Shown here piece by piece: positions 9,808 through 17,798 of a stretch of DNA of 52,948 nt. Both the position numbers and the translations under genes were made by a program. The notes beneath the pieces were generated by a model, which searched no databases, was not told where the DNA came from, and worked only from the letters and a program-made list of their open reading frames with translations. The stretch spans positions 541,011 to 593,958 of the forward strand of contig NZ_LNUV01000003.1 in NCBI RefSeq assembly GCF_001512285.1, read 5' to 3'. This stretch comes from Arthrobacter sp. EpRS71. Its GTDB lineage: Bacteria; Actinomycetota; Actinomycetes; Actinomycetales; Micrococcaceae. Position 1 is the first letter of the stretch, and the number at the start of each line of letters is the position of its first letter.

Positions 9808-10767
9808 ATGACCGAAGCCGCCACACGCACGGTCAATGGCATTGACCGTGCCATCACCGACTACCTGCAGCATGTTGGTGTGGAACGTGGCTTGGCTGCC
9901 AACACGTTGGCCGCGTACCGCCGTGATCTGGCCCGATACTCAAACTTCCTTGCCGCCCAAGGCGTGGAGCACCCCGGCAACATCACCCGGCATCATGTAA
10001 CGGCCTTTGTTCAGGCCCTGTCCGACGGATCCGACGGCGCGGCAACATTGGGTGTCCGCTCAGCGGCCCGCACGGTGGTGGCCGTCCGCGGCCTCCACAA
10101 GTTTTGGGCTCTGGAAGGAACCACGACGGCGGACCCCGCCGGCGATGTCCACCCGCCAATGCCGGGCAAGAGACTGCCCAAGGCCATCAGCGTGGGCGAA
10201 GTGACACGCATCCTGGAAGCTGCGGGCTCAGATACCGCTACAGGCCTTCGAGACCGGGCATTGCTGGAGTTCCTCTACTCCACCGGGGCCCGCATCAGCG
10301 AGGCCGTTGGTTTGGACGTGGATGACGTGTCCCTCGAAGTCACGGGGGGCGATCCCGCCATCGTGAGGCTGTTCGGTAAAGGGTCCAAAGAGCGTCTGGT
10401 GCCGCTTGGCTCGTACGGAGCCCGCGCCGTCGGGGCCTATGTTGTGCGTGGCAGGCCGCTCTTGGCGTCCAAAGGTAAAGGCACACCGGCATTGTTCCTC
10501 AACGCACGGGGCGGCCGTATCAGCCGGCAAAGCGCCTGGACCATCCTCAAGGCTGCGGCAGAGAAAGCCAATATCACCAAGGACGTTTCGCCGCATACGT
10601 TACGTCATTCCTTTGCCACCCACCTTTTGGAAGGCGGCGCTGACGTCAGGGTGGTGCAGGAGCTGCTGGGGCACGCGTCCGTAACCACTACGCAGGTTTA
10701 TACGCTGGTCACCGCTGACACGCTGCGCGAGGTTTACGCCGCAGCGCACCCGAGGGCTCTCGGCTAG
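9808..10767 (+). CDS. xerD: site-specific tyrosine recombinase XerD
   Basis: A 319-residue tyrosine recombinase that with XerC resolves chromosome dimers at dif. The N-terminal SAM-like core-binding domain spans ~15-110 ([30 protein letters not shown]). The catalytic domain shows Arg162 (STGARISEA), His263 and Arg266 ([16 protein letters not shown]), His289 (LGHASVTTT) and the nucleophile Tyr298 (QVYTLV). All catalytic residues are present. Its place between a NUDIX gene and (further on) ParA/scpA is the conserved actinobacterial location, so this is the housekeeping recombinase and not an integron or phage integrase, even though an accessory block begins right after it. Confidence 0.94.
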   Translation: MTEAATRTVNGIDRAITDYLQHVGVERGLAANTLAAYRRDLARYSNFLAAQGVEHPGNITRHHVTAFVQALSDGSDGAATLGVRSAARTVVAVRGLHKFWALEGTTTADPAGDVHPPMPGKRLPKAISVGEVTRILEAAGSDTATGLRDRALLEFLYSTGARISEAVGLDVDDVSLEVTGGDPAIVRLFGKGSKERLVPLGSYGARAVGAYVVRGRPLLASKGKGTPALFLNARGGRISRQSAWTILKAAAEKANITKDVSPHTLRHSFATHLLEGGADVRVVQELLGHASVTTTQVYTLVTADTLREVYAAAHPRALG

Positions 10768-10803
10768 ATCGTCCGCGCTCAGCCGGCGGGCTTGCTAGCC
10801 GAG
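10759..10803. terminator. shared inverted repeat over two convergent stop codons
   Basis: CTCGGCTAG (10759-10767) pairs with CTAGCCGAG (10795-10803), a 9-bp perfect inverted repeat with a 27-base loop. Each arm encodes the last Leu-Gly and stop of xerD on one strand and of the membrane protein gene on the other. It could act as a bidirectional terminator, though the loop is long and there is no T run. Confidence 0.45.
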
Positions 10804-11553
10804 CACGTTCAGTGTCAGCTCCACGGCGTCCACAAACAGGGCCAGCAGGGACGTCCCCAACCCAGCCACCAGCAACAGGCCCGGGTGGGCCAGTCCCACC
10901 ACCACGCGTTTGAGGCGGGGGCGTCCTTTGAGGAATTTCTTCGGAACGCGTGTCTTGACCGGAACCTGCCGCCAGCCCCGCAGCCGCCGCAGGAACCACG
11001 CACAACGGACGATGAATGCCATCCACAGGATGGAGAGCACCAGCGGAACCGCGGCCAGCATGAGGTTGAAACCCAGTGCCGTGACTTCTTTTTCGGAATC
11101 ACCGATCACTGACTGGACGGTGGTGGAAATTGACGCACTCATCACCACGGAGGCGGCCCACACCATGAAGGCTGCCACCAGCGCCAGGAACCGAACAAAA
11201 AAGTGACCAAGAACCGTCGCGTCCACAGCCCTGAGATGGCTTCGCGGCGTGGCATGCAGCACCACCAGTGTTGACATGAGCGTGGGGAGGGCCGCCACCA
11301 GAACCAGCAAATACCAGGTCCATCCGGCCAGGTCCACCACTTCATCCAGGACGATGAGCCCGGCCCACACCACTGTCCAGGCCCAGCCGGCGTAGAGCGG
11401 GTGCGCCACGAGCCATCGAGGGAGCCAGGCGTCCCGTTCGGCTTTGTTGGTGGCGGGCGTTTCATCGACCGGCTCAGCCATGGTGGATGCAGCTTCCGCA
11501 ATGTCGTCGACGGCGGCCGCAGTGGCACGCGCGTCACCCCCACCTTCAGTCAT
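10795..11553 (-). CDS. multi-pass membrane protein of unknown function
   Basis: A 252-residue protein that I do not recognise. After ~50 soluble N-terminal residues rich in Ala, Glu and Asp it has about six hydrophobic segments: YAGWAWTVVWAGLIVL (~54), WTWYLLVLVAALPTLMSTLVVL (~77), FFVRFLALVAAFMVWAASVV (~116), ALGFNLMLAAVPLVLSILWMAFIV (~155) and PGLLLVAGLGTSLLALFVDAV (~222). A basic loop (FLRRLRGWRQVPVKTRVPKKFLKGRPRLKRV, ~185-213) would face the cytoplasm. No catalytic motif is visible. The gene converges on xerD with 27 bases between stops and diverges from the NUDIX gene at 11610. A TACAGT box ends 6 bases before the ATG, so the mRNA may be leaderless. Confidence 0.7.
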   Translation of the reverse strand: MTEGGGDARATAAAVDDIAEAASTMAEPVDETPATNKAERDAWLPRWLVAHPLYAGWAWTVVWAGLIVLDEVVDLAGWTWYLLVLVAALPTLMSTLVVLHATPRSHLRAVDATVLGHFFVRFLALVAAFMVWAASVVMSASISTTVQSVIGDSEKEVTALGFNLMLAAVPLVLSILWMAFIVRCAWFLRRLRGWRQVPVKTRVPKKFLKGRPRLKRVVVGLAHPGLLLVAGLGTSLLALFVDAVELTLNVLG

Positions 11554-11609
11554 GGGCTCACTGTAGCAATGGCAGCCGCGCCGGGGGAGATCAGGTTAAG
11601 GTAGGCAGC

Positions 11610-12107
11610 ATGACTGCAGCCCATGTGACTTTATGCTTCCTGCTCCGCGACGGCGCGGAAGGCGCGCAGGTCCTGCTCGGGACCAAAAAGACCGGCTTTG
11701 GCCGGGGCAAGGTGGTGGGTGTTGGCGGCCATGTGGAACCGGGGGAGACAGCGCCAGAGGCAGCATGCCGGGAGGTCATGGAGGAAGCCAACGTTCTGGT
11801 GCGCACGCAGGACCTGATTCCTGCCGGAACAGTCGACTTCGTGTTTCCGGCCAGGCCGGACTGGGATATGGCCACCACTGTTTTCCTCGCCCGTGCCTGG
11901 GAAGGGGAGCCATCGGAAAGCGACGAGATCGCGCCGGAGTGGTTCCCCGTGGCGCAGCTTCCTGTGGAGCGGATGTGGGCAGATGCCGAACACTGGCTGC
12001 CGGCAATGATCTCAGGGCAGCGAATCGCCGTGCGGGTGGCCTTGGCGGCAGACAACGAGAACGTGGCTGATGTCCGCACCCTTGAGTGGGTGGACCCCCA
12101 GCTGTAG
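11610..12107 (+). CDS. NUDIX hydrolase, MutT/8-oxo-dGTP type
   Basis: A 165-residue NUDIX protein. The box GHVEPGETAPEAACREVMEEANV (~39-61) matches G-x5-E-x7-R-E-x2-E-E-x-G with Asn in the final Gly position. The N-terminal VTLCFLLRDGAEGAQVLLGTKKTGFGRGKVVGVGGHVE resembles the MTH1/MutT-like group that cleans oxidised purine nucleotides; the ISGQRIAVRVALAADNENV tail fits. I chose ATG 11610 because the frame further upstream has no ribosome site and overlaps the divergent gene. TAAGGT lies 7 bases before the ATG and could be a -10 box of a leaderless transcript, or part of a weak ribosome site. Substrate is inferred. Confidence 0.8.
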   Translation: MTAAHVTLCFLLRDGAEGAQVLLGTKKTGFGRGKVVGVGGHVEPGETAPEAACREVMEEANVLVRTQDLIPAGTVDFVFPARPDWDMATTVFLARAWEGEPSESDEIAPEWFPVAQLPVERMWADAEHWLPAMISGQRIAVRVALAADNENVADVRTLEWVDPQL

Positions 12108-12123
12108 CAGGAGCGAGGAAAGA

Positions 12124-12167
12124 ACGACGCCGGGCCGGTCGCCTTTCGGTGACCGGCCCGGCGTCGT
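12124..12167. terminator. bidirectional terminator between NUDIX gene and prpC
   Basis: A 17-bp perfect stem, ACGACGCCGGGCCGGTC (12124-12140) with GACCGGCCCGGCGTCGT (12151-12167), closes a ten-base loop. It lies between convergent genes and can serve both directions. Confidence 0.85.
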
Positions 12168-12192
12168 ACTTCTCAGTGCTGTACCGGAAACA

Positions 12193-13332
12193 TTAGGGGA
12201 CGTGCCGCTCTTCGCGCCCGTTGTATTCGCTGAGCGGGCGGATCAGGGAGTTGGATGCTACTTGTTCCATGATGTGGGCGGTCCAGCCGGTGATGCGGCT
12301 GGCGACGAACAGTGGGGTGAACGTGGGGGTGTCGAAGCCCATGAGGTGGTAGGTGGGGCCGGCGGGGTAGTCGAGGTTGGGCTTGATGGCCTTGGCTTCG
12401 TCCATGGCTTGTTCGAGCCCGTTGTAGAGGCCGAGGAGTTCGGGGCGTCCGTAGTGGGCGATCATCTTGTCCAGGGCGGCTTTCATGGTGGGCACGCGGG
12501 AGTCGCCGTGCTTGTAGACGCGGTGTCCGAAGCCCATGACTTTCTTTTTCTGGGCGAGGGCGTCTTCCATCCAAGCCCGGGCGCGGGTGGCGGCTTCCTC
12601 GAGGGATTCTTCGCTGCGGATGCCGATCTCATCGAACGTGTGCATCACGGCCTCGTTGGCGCCACCGTGCAGCGGGCCCTTGAGGGCACCGATCGCGGCG
12701 GTCACGGCCGAGTGGAGGTCTGAGAGGGTGGAGGTGACTACGCGGGCGGTGAAGGTGGAGGCGTTGAAGGAGTGCTCGGCGTACAGGATCATGGAGACGT
12801 TGAACGCCTCTACGACTTCGGGGACCTGCTCTTCACCGAAGGTCATCCAGAGGAAGTTCGCCGAGTAGTCCAGGTCTTCCCGGGGCTCAACCACATCCTG
12901 GCCGCGGCGGCGGCGCTGGTCGTAGGCCACCACGGCGGGCATGGCAGCCCAGAGGTCGATTGCTTTCTTCATGTTGGCTTCGGGTGAGGAGTCCTCGGCC
13001 AGTTCGTGCCGGGCCCCGAGCACGGAGGCAGCTGTGCGGCACACGTCCATGGGATGGACCGTGGTGGGCAAGGTATCCACAACGGACTTCACCACGGGGT
13101 CCAGGGCGCGGCCTGCGCGTTCCCGGGCAGTAAACTCAGCCAGCTCTGTTTCGTTGGGCAGTTCGCCGTTCCAGAGCAGGTAGGCGACTTCTTCGAAGCT
13201 GCATTTTGCGGCCAGTTCCTGGACCGGGTAGCCGCGGTACAGCAGCGAGTTGGTGTCCGGGTTGACCTTCGAGACGGCGGTGTAATCCACCACGACGCCG
13301 GCAAGGCCCTTTTTGATGTCAACAGCTGCCAT
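12193..13332 (-). CDS. prpC: 2-methylcitrate synthase
   Basis: A citrate synthase-fold enzyme of 379 residues that condenses propionyl-CoA with oxaloacetate in the methylcitrate cycle. It begins MAAVDIKKGLAGVVVDYTAVSKV, the usual short N-terminus of PrpC as opposed to the longer TCA citrate synthase. SLLYRGYPVQELA, GPLHGGANEAVM (active-site His) and VMGFGHRVYKHGDSRVPTMK (second His) are present, with the catalytic Asp in the VASRITGW/PTFTPLF region expected. ATG 13332 is preceded by GGAGTTCAGC. It is the last gene of the GntR-prpD-prpB-prpC operon, 76 bases behind prpB, and ends at a strong terminator. Assignment to methylcitrate rather than citrate synthase rests mainly on operon context. 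Confidence 0.93.
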   Translation of the reverse strand: MAAVDIKKGLAGVVVDYTAVSKVNPDTNSLLYRGYPVQELAAKCSFEEVAYLLWNGELPNETELAEFTARERAGRALDPVVKSVVDTLPTTVHPMDVCRTAASVLGARHELAEDSSPEANMKKAIDLWAAMPAVVAYDQRRRRGQDVVEPREDLDYSANFLWMTFGEEQVPEVVEAFNVSMILYAEHSFNASTFTARVVTSTLSDLHSAVTAAIGALKGPLHGGANEAVMHTFDEIGIRSEESLEEAATRARAWMEDALAQKKKVMGFGHRVYKHGDSRVPTMKAALDKMIAHYGRPELLGLYNGLEQAMDEAKAIKPNLDYPAGPTYHLMGFDTPTFTPLFVASRITGWTAHIMEQVASNSLIRPLSEYNGREERHVP

Positions 13333-13408
13333 GCTGAACTCCTTCGTTCTTAAGGCAAGCGGCCCGGTGTCCCCGGACTGCCTGCTTTCCCCTGAATGAA
13401 TCCCGGTC

Positions 13409-14314
13409 CTAGCGATTGCCAGGAACCCGGAAGTTGAAAACGCCGGTATCGAATTGGTTGTATGCCTCGTAGTCCACGAGTTCGTAGAGACGCGCACGCG
13501 TGAGCATGTTTTCCACGTGCGCTTCCTGGGTCCCCGCAGCCTTGATCGATTCCAGCGTACGCTCTGCAGCGCCCATGGCAATGCGGAGGAGTGTGACGGG
13601 GTAGATGACCATGTTCACGCCGACTCCTTGGAGTTGGTCCACGGTGAAGAGGTCGCTTTTGCCGAATTCGGTCATGTTGGCCAGGATGGGCACGTCCACG
13701 GCGTCGCGGATGGCTTGGAATTCGTCCAGGGTGGCCATGGCTTCGGGGAAGATCGCGTCGGCCCCGGCGTCCACGAGGGCTTTGGCGCGGTCTTGAGCGG
13801 CTTGGATTCCTTCGACGGCGCGGATGTCGGTTCGGGCCATGATGAGGAAGTTCGGGTCGCGGCGGGCATCTGCTGCGGCGCGGATGCGTTTGGTGGCGGT
13901 GTCGATGTCCACCACGTTTTTGCCGTCCAGGTGGCCGCAGCGTTTGGGGTTGAATTGGTCCTCGATGTGGCAGCCGGCCAGGCCTGCGTTTTCGAGTTCC
14001 TGGATGGTCCGGGCCACGTTCATGGGTTCGCCGAAGCCGGTGTCCGCGTCCACCAGTGAGGGCAGGTCCGTCATGCGGGCGATCTGTCCGGCGCGGGTGG
14101 CTACTTCGGTGAGGGTGGTGAGGCCGATATCGGGCAGGCCGAGGTCGTTGGCGAGGACGGCCCCGGAGATGTACACCCCGGCGAAGCCTTTTTCCTCGAT
14201 CAGCCGTGCCGAGAGCGGGTTGAACGCTCCCGGGAACTGCTGCACGGCCCCGGAAGCCAGCAACTCCCGCAGCTTGACCCTCTTCTGTTCGGGGGTGGTT
14301 GTGGAGTACAGCAT
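13409..14314 (-). CDS. prpB: 2-methylisocitrate lyase
   Basis: A 301-residue enzyme of the isocitrate lyase/PEP mutase superfamily that splits 2-methylisocitrate into pyruvate and succinate. The family signature KRCGH is at 124-128 with catalytic Cys126. DADTGFGEP (~89-97) carries metal-binding acids, and HIEDQFNPKRCGHLDGKN surrounds the active-site loop. Length matches PrpB (about 300) and not AceA (about 430). The start codon directly abuts the prpD stop (0 bases between), so translation is probably coupled. Confidence 0.94.
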   Translation of the reverse strand: MLYSTTTPEQKRVKLRELLASGAVQQFPGAFNPLSARLIEEKGFAGVYISGAVLANDLGLPDIGLTTLTEVATRAGQIARMTDLPSLVDADTGFGEPMNVARTIQELENAGLAGCHIEDQFNPKRCGHLDGKNVVDIDTATKRIRAAADARRDPNFLIMARTDIRAVEGIQAAQDRAKALVDAGADAIFPEAMATLDEFQAIRDAVDVPILANMTEFGKSDLFTVDQLQGVGVNMVIYPVTLLRIAMGAAERTLESIKAAGTQEAHVENMLTRARLYELVDYEAYNQFDTGVFNFRVPGNR

Positions 14315-15835
14315 TTAGAACAGTCCCTTGGGTGCGTTGTTGAGGTCGATCACGCCGGGTGCTGCGGTGATGTTCAGTTGGTCCAGTTCGCCTTCGCCGA
14401 GTTCGGTGACGCGTTCGACGGCGGCGAGGAACCTTTCGATTTCGGCGTCCTCCACGAGCCCGGCAGCGAGGGTGCGGAACTTGTTGATGTATTGCTCGCG
14501 GGCGAACGGCCGGGCGCCGAGCGGGTGGGCGTCGGCCACGGCGATCTCGTCCGTGACAACAGACCCGTCCGTGAGTGTGATGACAACAGTGCCGCCGAAG
14601 GCCTTCTCCGCGATGTCCAGCGAGTGGTAGCGGCGGGTCCATTCCGGGTCTTCAACGGTGGTGACCTTGTGCCAGAGTTCCACGGTGTCCGGGCGGGCTG
14701 CGCGTTCGGGGGCGTAGGAGTCCACGTGGTGCCAGGCGCCGTCCTGCAGGGCGACGGTGAAGATGTATGGGATGGAGTGGTCCAGGGTTTCGCGGGACGC
14801 GGTGGGGGAGTACTTCTGGGGATCGTTCGCGCCGGACCCGATCACGTAGTGGGTGTGGTGGCTGGTCTTGATCAGCACGGATTCCACGTTGGCCGGGTCC
14901 GTGGTTTCGGGGTGCTCTTTGTGGAGTTTGCGGGCCAGGTCGATCCAGGCCTGGGCCTGGTATTCGGCGGAGTGTTCCTTGGTGTAGGTGTCCAGGATGG
15001 CGCGCTTGGCCTCCCCGGGCAGCGGCAACGGAACCTCGTAGGAGGCCTCCGGACCGTCGAGCATCCAGGCGATCACGCCGTCTTCGCCTTCGTAGATCGG
15101 CACGGGGGAGGTCTGGCCGCGCATGGAACGGTCCACGGCTTCAACGGCCATTTTGCCTGCGAACGCTGGTGCGTGGGCTTTCCAGGTGGAGATTTCGCCC
15201 TTGCGGGACTGCCGGGTGGCGGTGGTGGTGTGCAGGGCCTGGCCCACGGACTGGAAGATCGTCTCAACATCCAACCCCAACAACGTCCCGATGCCTGCGG
15301 CCGCGGACGGGCCGAGGTGGGCCACATGGTCGATCTTGTGCTGGTGCAGGCAGATGGCCTTGACCAGGTTCACCTGGATTTCGTAGCCGGTGGCGATGGC
15401 ACGGACCAGGTCGGCGCCGTTGGAGCCCACATGCTGGGCAACGGCCAGGATCGGGGGAATGTTATCGCCCGGGTGGGAGTAGTCAGCGGCCAGGAACGTG
15501 TCGTGGTAGTCCAGTTCGCGCACGGCCACACCGTTGGCCCAGGCAGCCCACTCCGGGGAGACCTGCTCGCTGATGCCGAAAACGTGGGCGCCCTTGCCAT
15601 TGGCGGACGGGGAATGGGTCAAGGCCTGCGCACGGGCCGCGACGATCGGTGCCCGGTTCAACGAAGCGATGGCAACCGAAGCGTTGTCGATCATCCGGTT
15701 AATCACCATGTCAGTGACCTCCGGTGTCACCTCCACGGCGTCCGCGGCAACCACGGCAATCTTGTGCGCCAACTGCTCCTCACGGGGCAGGTTCTCTTCG
15801 CTCTTATAGACGCGGACGTGGTTGTTCTTGACCAT
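14315..15835 (-). CDS. prpD: 2-methylcitrate dehydratase
   Basis: A 506-residue MmgE/PrpD family protein that dehydrates 2-methylcitrate to 2-methyl-cis-aconitate. It starts at ATG 15835 behind GAAGGAGC; longer frames upstream would run into the GntR gene. The conserved N-terminal helical domain includes [41 protein letters not shown], and [36 protein letters not shown] is the family hallmark around residues 80-115. [24 protein letters not shown] follows. Iron-sulfur cysteines are absent, as expected for PrpD rather than AcnD. It lies 22 bases behind the GntR gene. Confidence 0.94.
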   Translation of the reverse strand: MVKNNHVRVYKSEENLPREEQLAHKIAVVAADAVEVTPEVTDMVINRMIDNASVAIASLNRAPIVAARAQALTHSPSANGKGAHVFGISEQVSPEWAAWANGVAVRELDYHDTFLAADYSHPGDNIPPILAVAQHVGSNGADLVRAIATGYEIQVNLVKAICLHQHKIDHVAHLGPSAAAGIGTLLGLDVETIFQSVGQALHTTTATRQSRKGEISTWKAHAPAFAGKMAVEAVDRSMRGQTSPVPIYEGEDGVIAWMLDGPEASYEVPLPLPGEAKRAILDTYTKEHSAEYQAQAWIDLARKLHKEHPETTDPANVESVLIKTSHHTHYVIGSGANDPQKYSPTASRETLDHSIPYIFTVALQDGAWHHVDSYAPERAARPDTVELWHKVTTVEDPEWTRRYHSLDIAEKAFGGTVVITLTDGSVVTDEIAVADAHPLGARPFAREQYINKFRTLAAGLVEDAEIERFLAAVERVTELGEGELDQLNITAAPGVIDLNNAPKGLF

Positions 15836-15857
15836 GATGCTCCTTCTGGTGGGACTT

Positions 15858-16499
15858 CTACCGTGCTGTGTGGGTGGCTTTGACGTGGGTGAGGCTGCGA
15901 TGCAGGTGGACTGTGGTGGCCGCTTCTGCCAATCGGGGATTGCCGGCTGCGATGGCTTCGGCAATGGCCGCGTGCTCGGCCGCGGCTGCGTGGAGCCGGG
16001 TTGAGTCGTCGGCAGCGAGGCGGCGGACGCGGACCAAATGGACGCGCAGGCTCCGCATGGCATTGGCCAGATAGGAGTTGGCGATAGCGGAATCGATCGC
16101 GTCGTCCAGTCGGCTCACCAAGGCGTAGTACTCGTGCCGCGCTGGGTCGTTGCTGCTGAGCAGTTCAGGGGCCCGCAGCAGTTGCGCGTGCAGCTCGCCG
16201 AAGATGCCCGGTTCCCCTCGTTCGGCAGCCAACGCGGCCGCCCGGACTTCCAAGGTTTCGCGCAATTCGAACAGTTCGTCAATGCTGTCCAGCGAGATAT
16301 CGGTGACGACGACGCCGCGGCCTCCCGCCGCCGTCGTCAATCCTTCCGCGGTCAGCCGGCTCAGCGCCTCCCGGACCGGGGTGCGGGATACTCCGAGGCG
16401 TTCGGATTGCTCAACTTCCGCCAAGACAGTGCCCGGACGGAGACGCCATTCAATGATGTCTTCACGGAGGGCGTTGTAAGCCCTATCACTGGCGCGCAT
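15858..16499 (-). CDS. GntR family (FadR/FCD) regulator of the prp operon
   Basis: A 213-residue regulator. The N-terminal winged helix (residues 3-70) includes [22 protein letters not shown] and the recognition region [20 protein letters not shown], the GntR hallmark. Residues ~80-205 form an all-helical FCD ligand domain with spaced His and Asp residues of the type that can bind a metal and small acids. It is the first gene of the prpDBC operon, so it most likely responds to a methylcitrate-cycle intermediate; the ligand is not known from sequence. Two TGTATACA palindromes lie just upstream and are its probable operators. I chose ATG 16499; an upstream ATG at 16535 would place one operator inside the gene. 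Confidence 0.88.
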   Translation of the reverse strand: MRASDRAYNALREDIIEWRLRPGTVLAEVEQSERLGVSRTPVREALSRLTAEGLTTAAGGRGVVVTDISLDSIDELFELRETLEVRAAALAAERGEPGIFGELHAQLLRAPELLSSNDPARHEYYALVSRLDDAIDSAIANSYLANAMRSLRVHLVRVRRLAADDSTRLHAAAAEHAAIAEAIAAGNPRLAEAATTVHLHRSLTHVKATHTAR

Positions 16500-16507
16500 A
16501 CCCTCAG

Positions 16508-16515
16508 TGTATACA
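16508..16515. promoter_or_regulatory. TGTATACA palindrome, proximal probable GntR operator
   Basis: A perfect 8-bp palindrome in the context CAGTGTATACATAA, 8 bases before the chosen GntR start codon on the minus strand. Together with the second copy it brackets the space where the promoter should be. A GT-AT-AC core fits the general GTnnAC style of FadR-subgroup operators. Confidence 0.6.
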
Positions 16516-16559
16516 TAAAGGCCGCCATCTGGCATCTAAAGTGATGTTAATTCATGTTT

Positions 16560-16567
16560 TGTATACA
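16560..16567. promoter_or_regulatory. TGTATACA palindrome, distal probable GntR operator
   Basis: Second perfect copy, context TTTTGTATACATTA, sharing TGTATACAT with the proximal site. The centres are 52 bp apart, close to five helical turns, so both sites face the same side of DNA. It immediately abuts the stop codon of the upstream methyltransferase gene. Confidence 0.6.
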
Positions 16568-17656
16568 TTAGGGCCGTGCAATGAAATACGCATTGAAGGG
16601 GTCTTCTTCCAGTTCCTTCACCTCCACTGTCCGGAAACCCGCATCCCGGAGCATGTCCGTTGCCCGCTGCTTGCCCCACACCGTACCCAAACCATCGCCG
16701 CCTTGCCCCAACGAAACGGCCATGCAATGGAAAGTCGAAATGGTGTACAGGAACGCTGCCCACGGGAGCTGTACGTTGTCCTCCAGCCGGCTTGAAGCAT
16801 TGATGTCCACCATGAGGAAGGTTCCGTCCGGCTTGAGGGCAGTCCGAATGTTCTTCAGCACTTCAGCCGGGCGCGCTTGGTCGTGAATGGCGTCAAAGGC
16901 GGTCACCACATCGAACTGCTCCGCGGCCTCCAAGCGGCTTACATCCTGGAGTGCAAACCGGACGTTGGACAGTCCCGCTGCTGAGGCTTCGGCTCTGGCA
17001 GAAGCCAATGCCTCGGCTGAGAAGTCGTAACCGGTAAAAGTGCTGGCAGGGAAAGATGTTGCCAGCAGATTCATGGCATGCCCCTCGCCACAACCGATGT
17101 CGGCCACGGAAATTCCGCTGCGCAGTGCATCCACGCAGCCCGTCAGGGGAAGGATCGTCTCTACAAGTGATGAGTCGTTCACCGCGGCGCTTTCAGCAGC
17201 CATAATGTGATGAAACCGCGGGTAGTCCTCGTAGCTCGTGCCGCCACCCGCCCGGAACGCCTGAACCACCTTCGGGACCACCTCTCCCATCAAGGGGACG
17301 TACTGCAGCGATCGCGCCAGATTGTCGGTACCGGGCCCGGTAACAACATGAACGTATTCCGGGCGAAGGCTGTAGGTTCCACGGTCCGCTTGGTAGTGGA
17401 TGATCCCAGCCGAAGTCATTCCACCCAACCACTCTCGGACATAGCGCTCGTTGAGGCCGGCTGCATCGGCGATCAGGCCGCTCCCGGCTGCCGGTAAGAC
17501 GGCCAAGGTCTCGAACAAGCCCGTTTGATGTCCAACGACGATGAGTAGGGCGATGGAGGAGTCGTTGAGAATTCCGATCATCCGGCCCGCGGCCTGTTCC
17601 ACGCTGTCCTGGGTGGGCGTGGGGCGTTCGTACTGTTCAGACTGAGTGCTGTTCAT
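16568..17656 (-). CDS. class I SAM-dependent methyltransferase with N-terminal winged helix
   Basis: A 362-residue protein. Residues ~20-110 resemble the winged-helix dimerisation domain seen in O-methyltransferases and in Rv2258c-type proteins (TGLFETLAVLPAAGSGLIADAAGLNERYVREWLGGMTSAGII). The Rossmann methyltransferase domain follows: VADIGCGEGHAMNLLATSFP (~184) is motif I, FTGYDFSAEAL motif II, FDVVTAFDAIHDQARP (~250) motif IV, and ALKPDGTFLMVDINASS motif V/VI. Substrate is unknown. ATG 17656 has AAGGA upstream. It lies 142 bases behind a LuxR-type regulator gene in the same direction, which may control it. A small-molecule methyltransferase is more likely than a transcription factor despite the winged helix. 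Confidence 0.78.
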   Translation of the reverse strand: MNSTQSEQYERPTPTQDSVEQAAGRMIGILNDSSIALLIVVGHQTGLFETLAVLPAAGSGLIADAAGLNERYVREWLGGMTSAGIIHYQADRGTYSLRPEYVHVVTGPGTDNLARSLQYVPLMGEVVPKVVQAFRAGGGTSYEDYPRFHHIMAAESAAVNDSSLVETILPLTGCVDALRSGISVADIGCGEGHAMNLLATSFPASTFTGYDFSAEALASARAEASAAGLSNVRFALQDVSRLEAAEQFDVVTAFDAIHDQARPAEVLKNIRTALKPDGTFLMVDINASSRLEDNVQLPWAAFLYTISTFHCMAVSLGQGGDGLGTVWGKQRATDMLRDAGFRTVEVKELEEDPFNAYFIARP

Positions 17657-17798
17657 GGCCAGTCCTTGGTGTTCCGGTGGCCGGCTCGCCCGGCCAGTTG
17701 CCCGCAACCTCACCATATGTTCAGGACCGTGGTCACGGCTTCGGGAGATTTCTGCATTTTTTGCGCGGTCATGAGGCGAATGATGCAGGTACGCGGGA

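Noticed and set aside
9808..10767. Tyrosine recombinase at the edge of an accessory block as a mobile-element integrase
   Set aside because: Gene neighbourhood and motifs fit housekeeping XerD; no attachment-site repeats or phage genes flank the block.
14378..15883. 501-codon + strand open frame opposite prpD
   Set aside because: Antisense shadow of prpD; low-complexity Gly/Val/Asp sequence with no domain.
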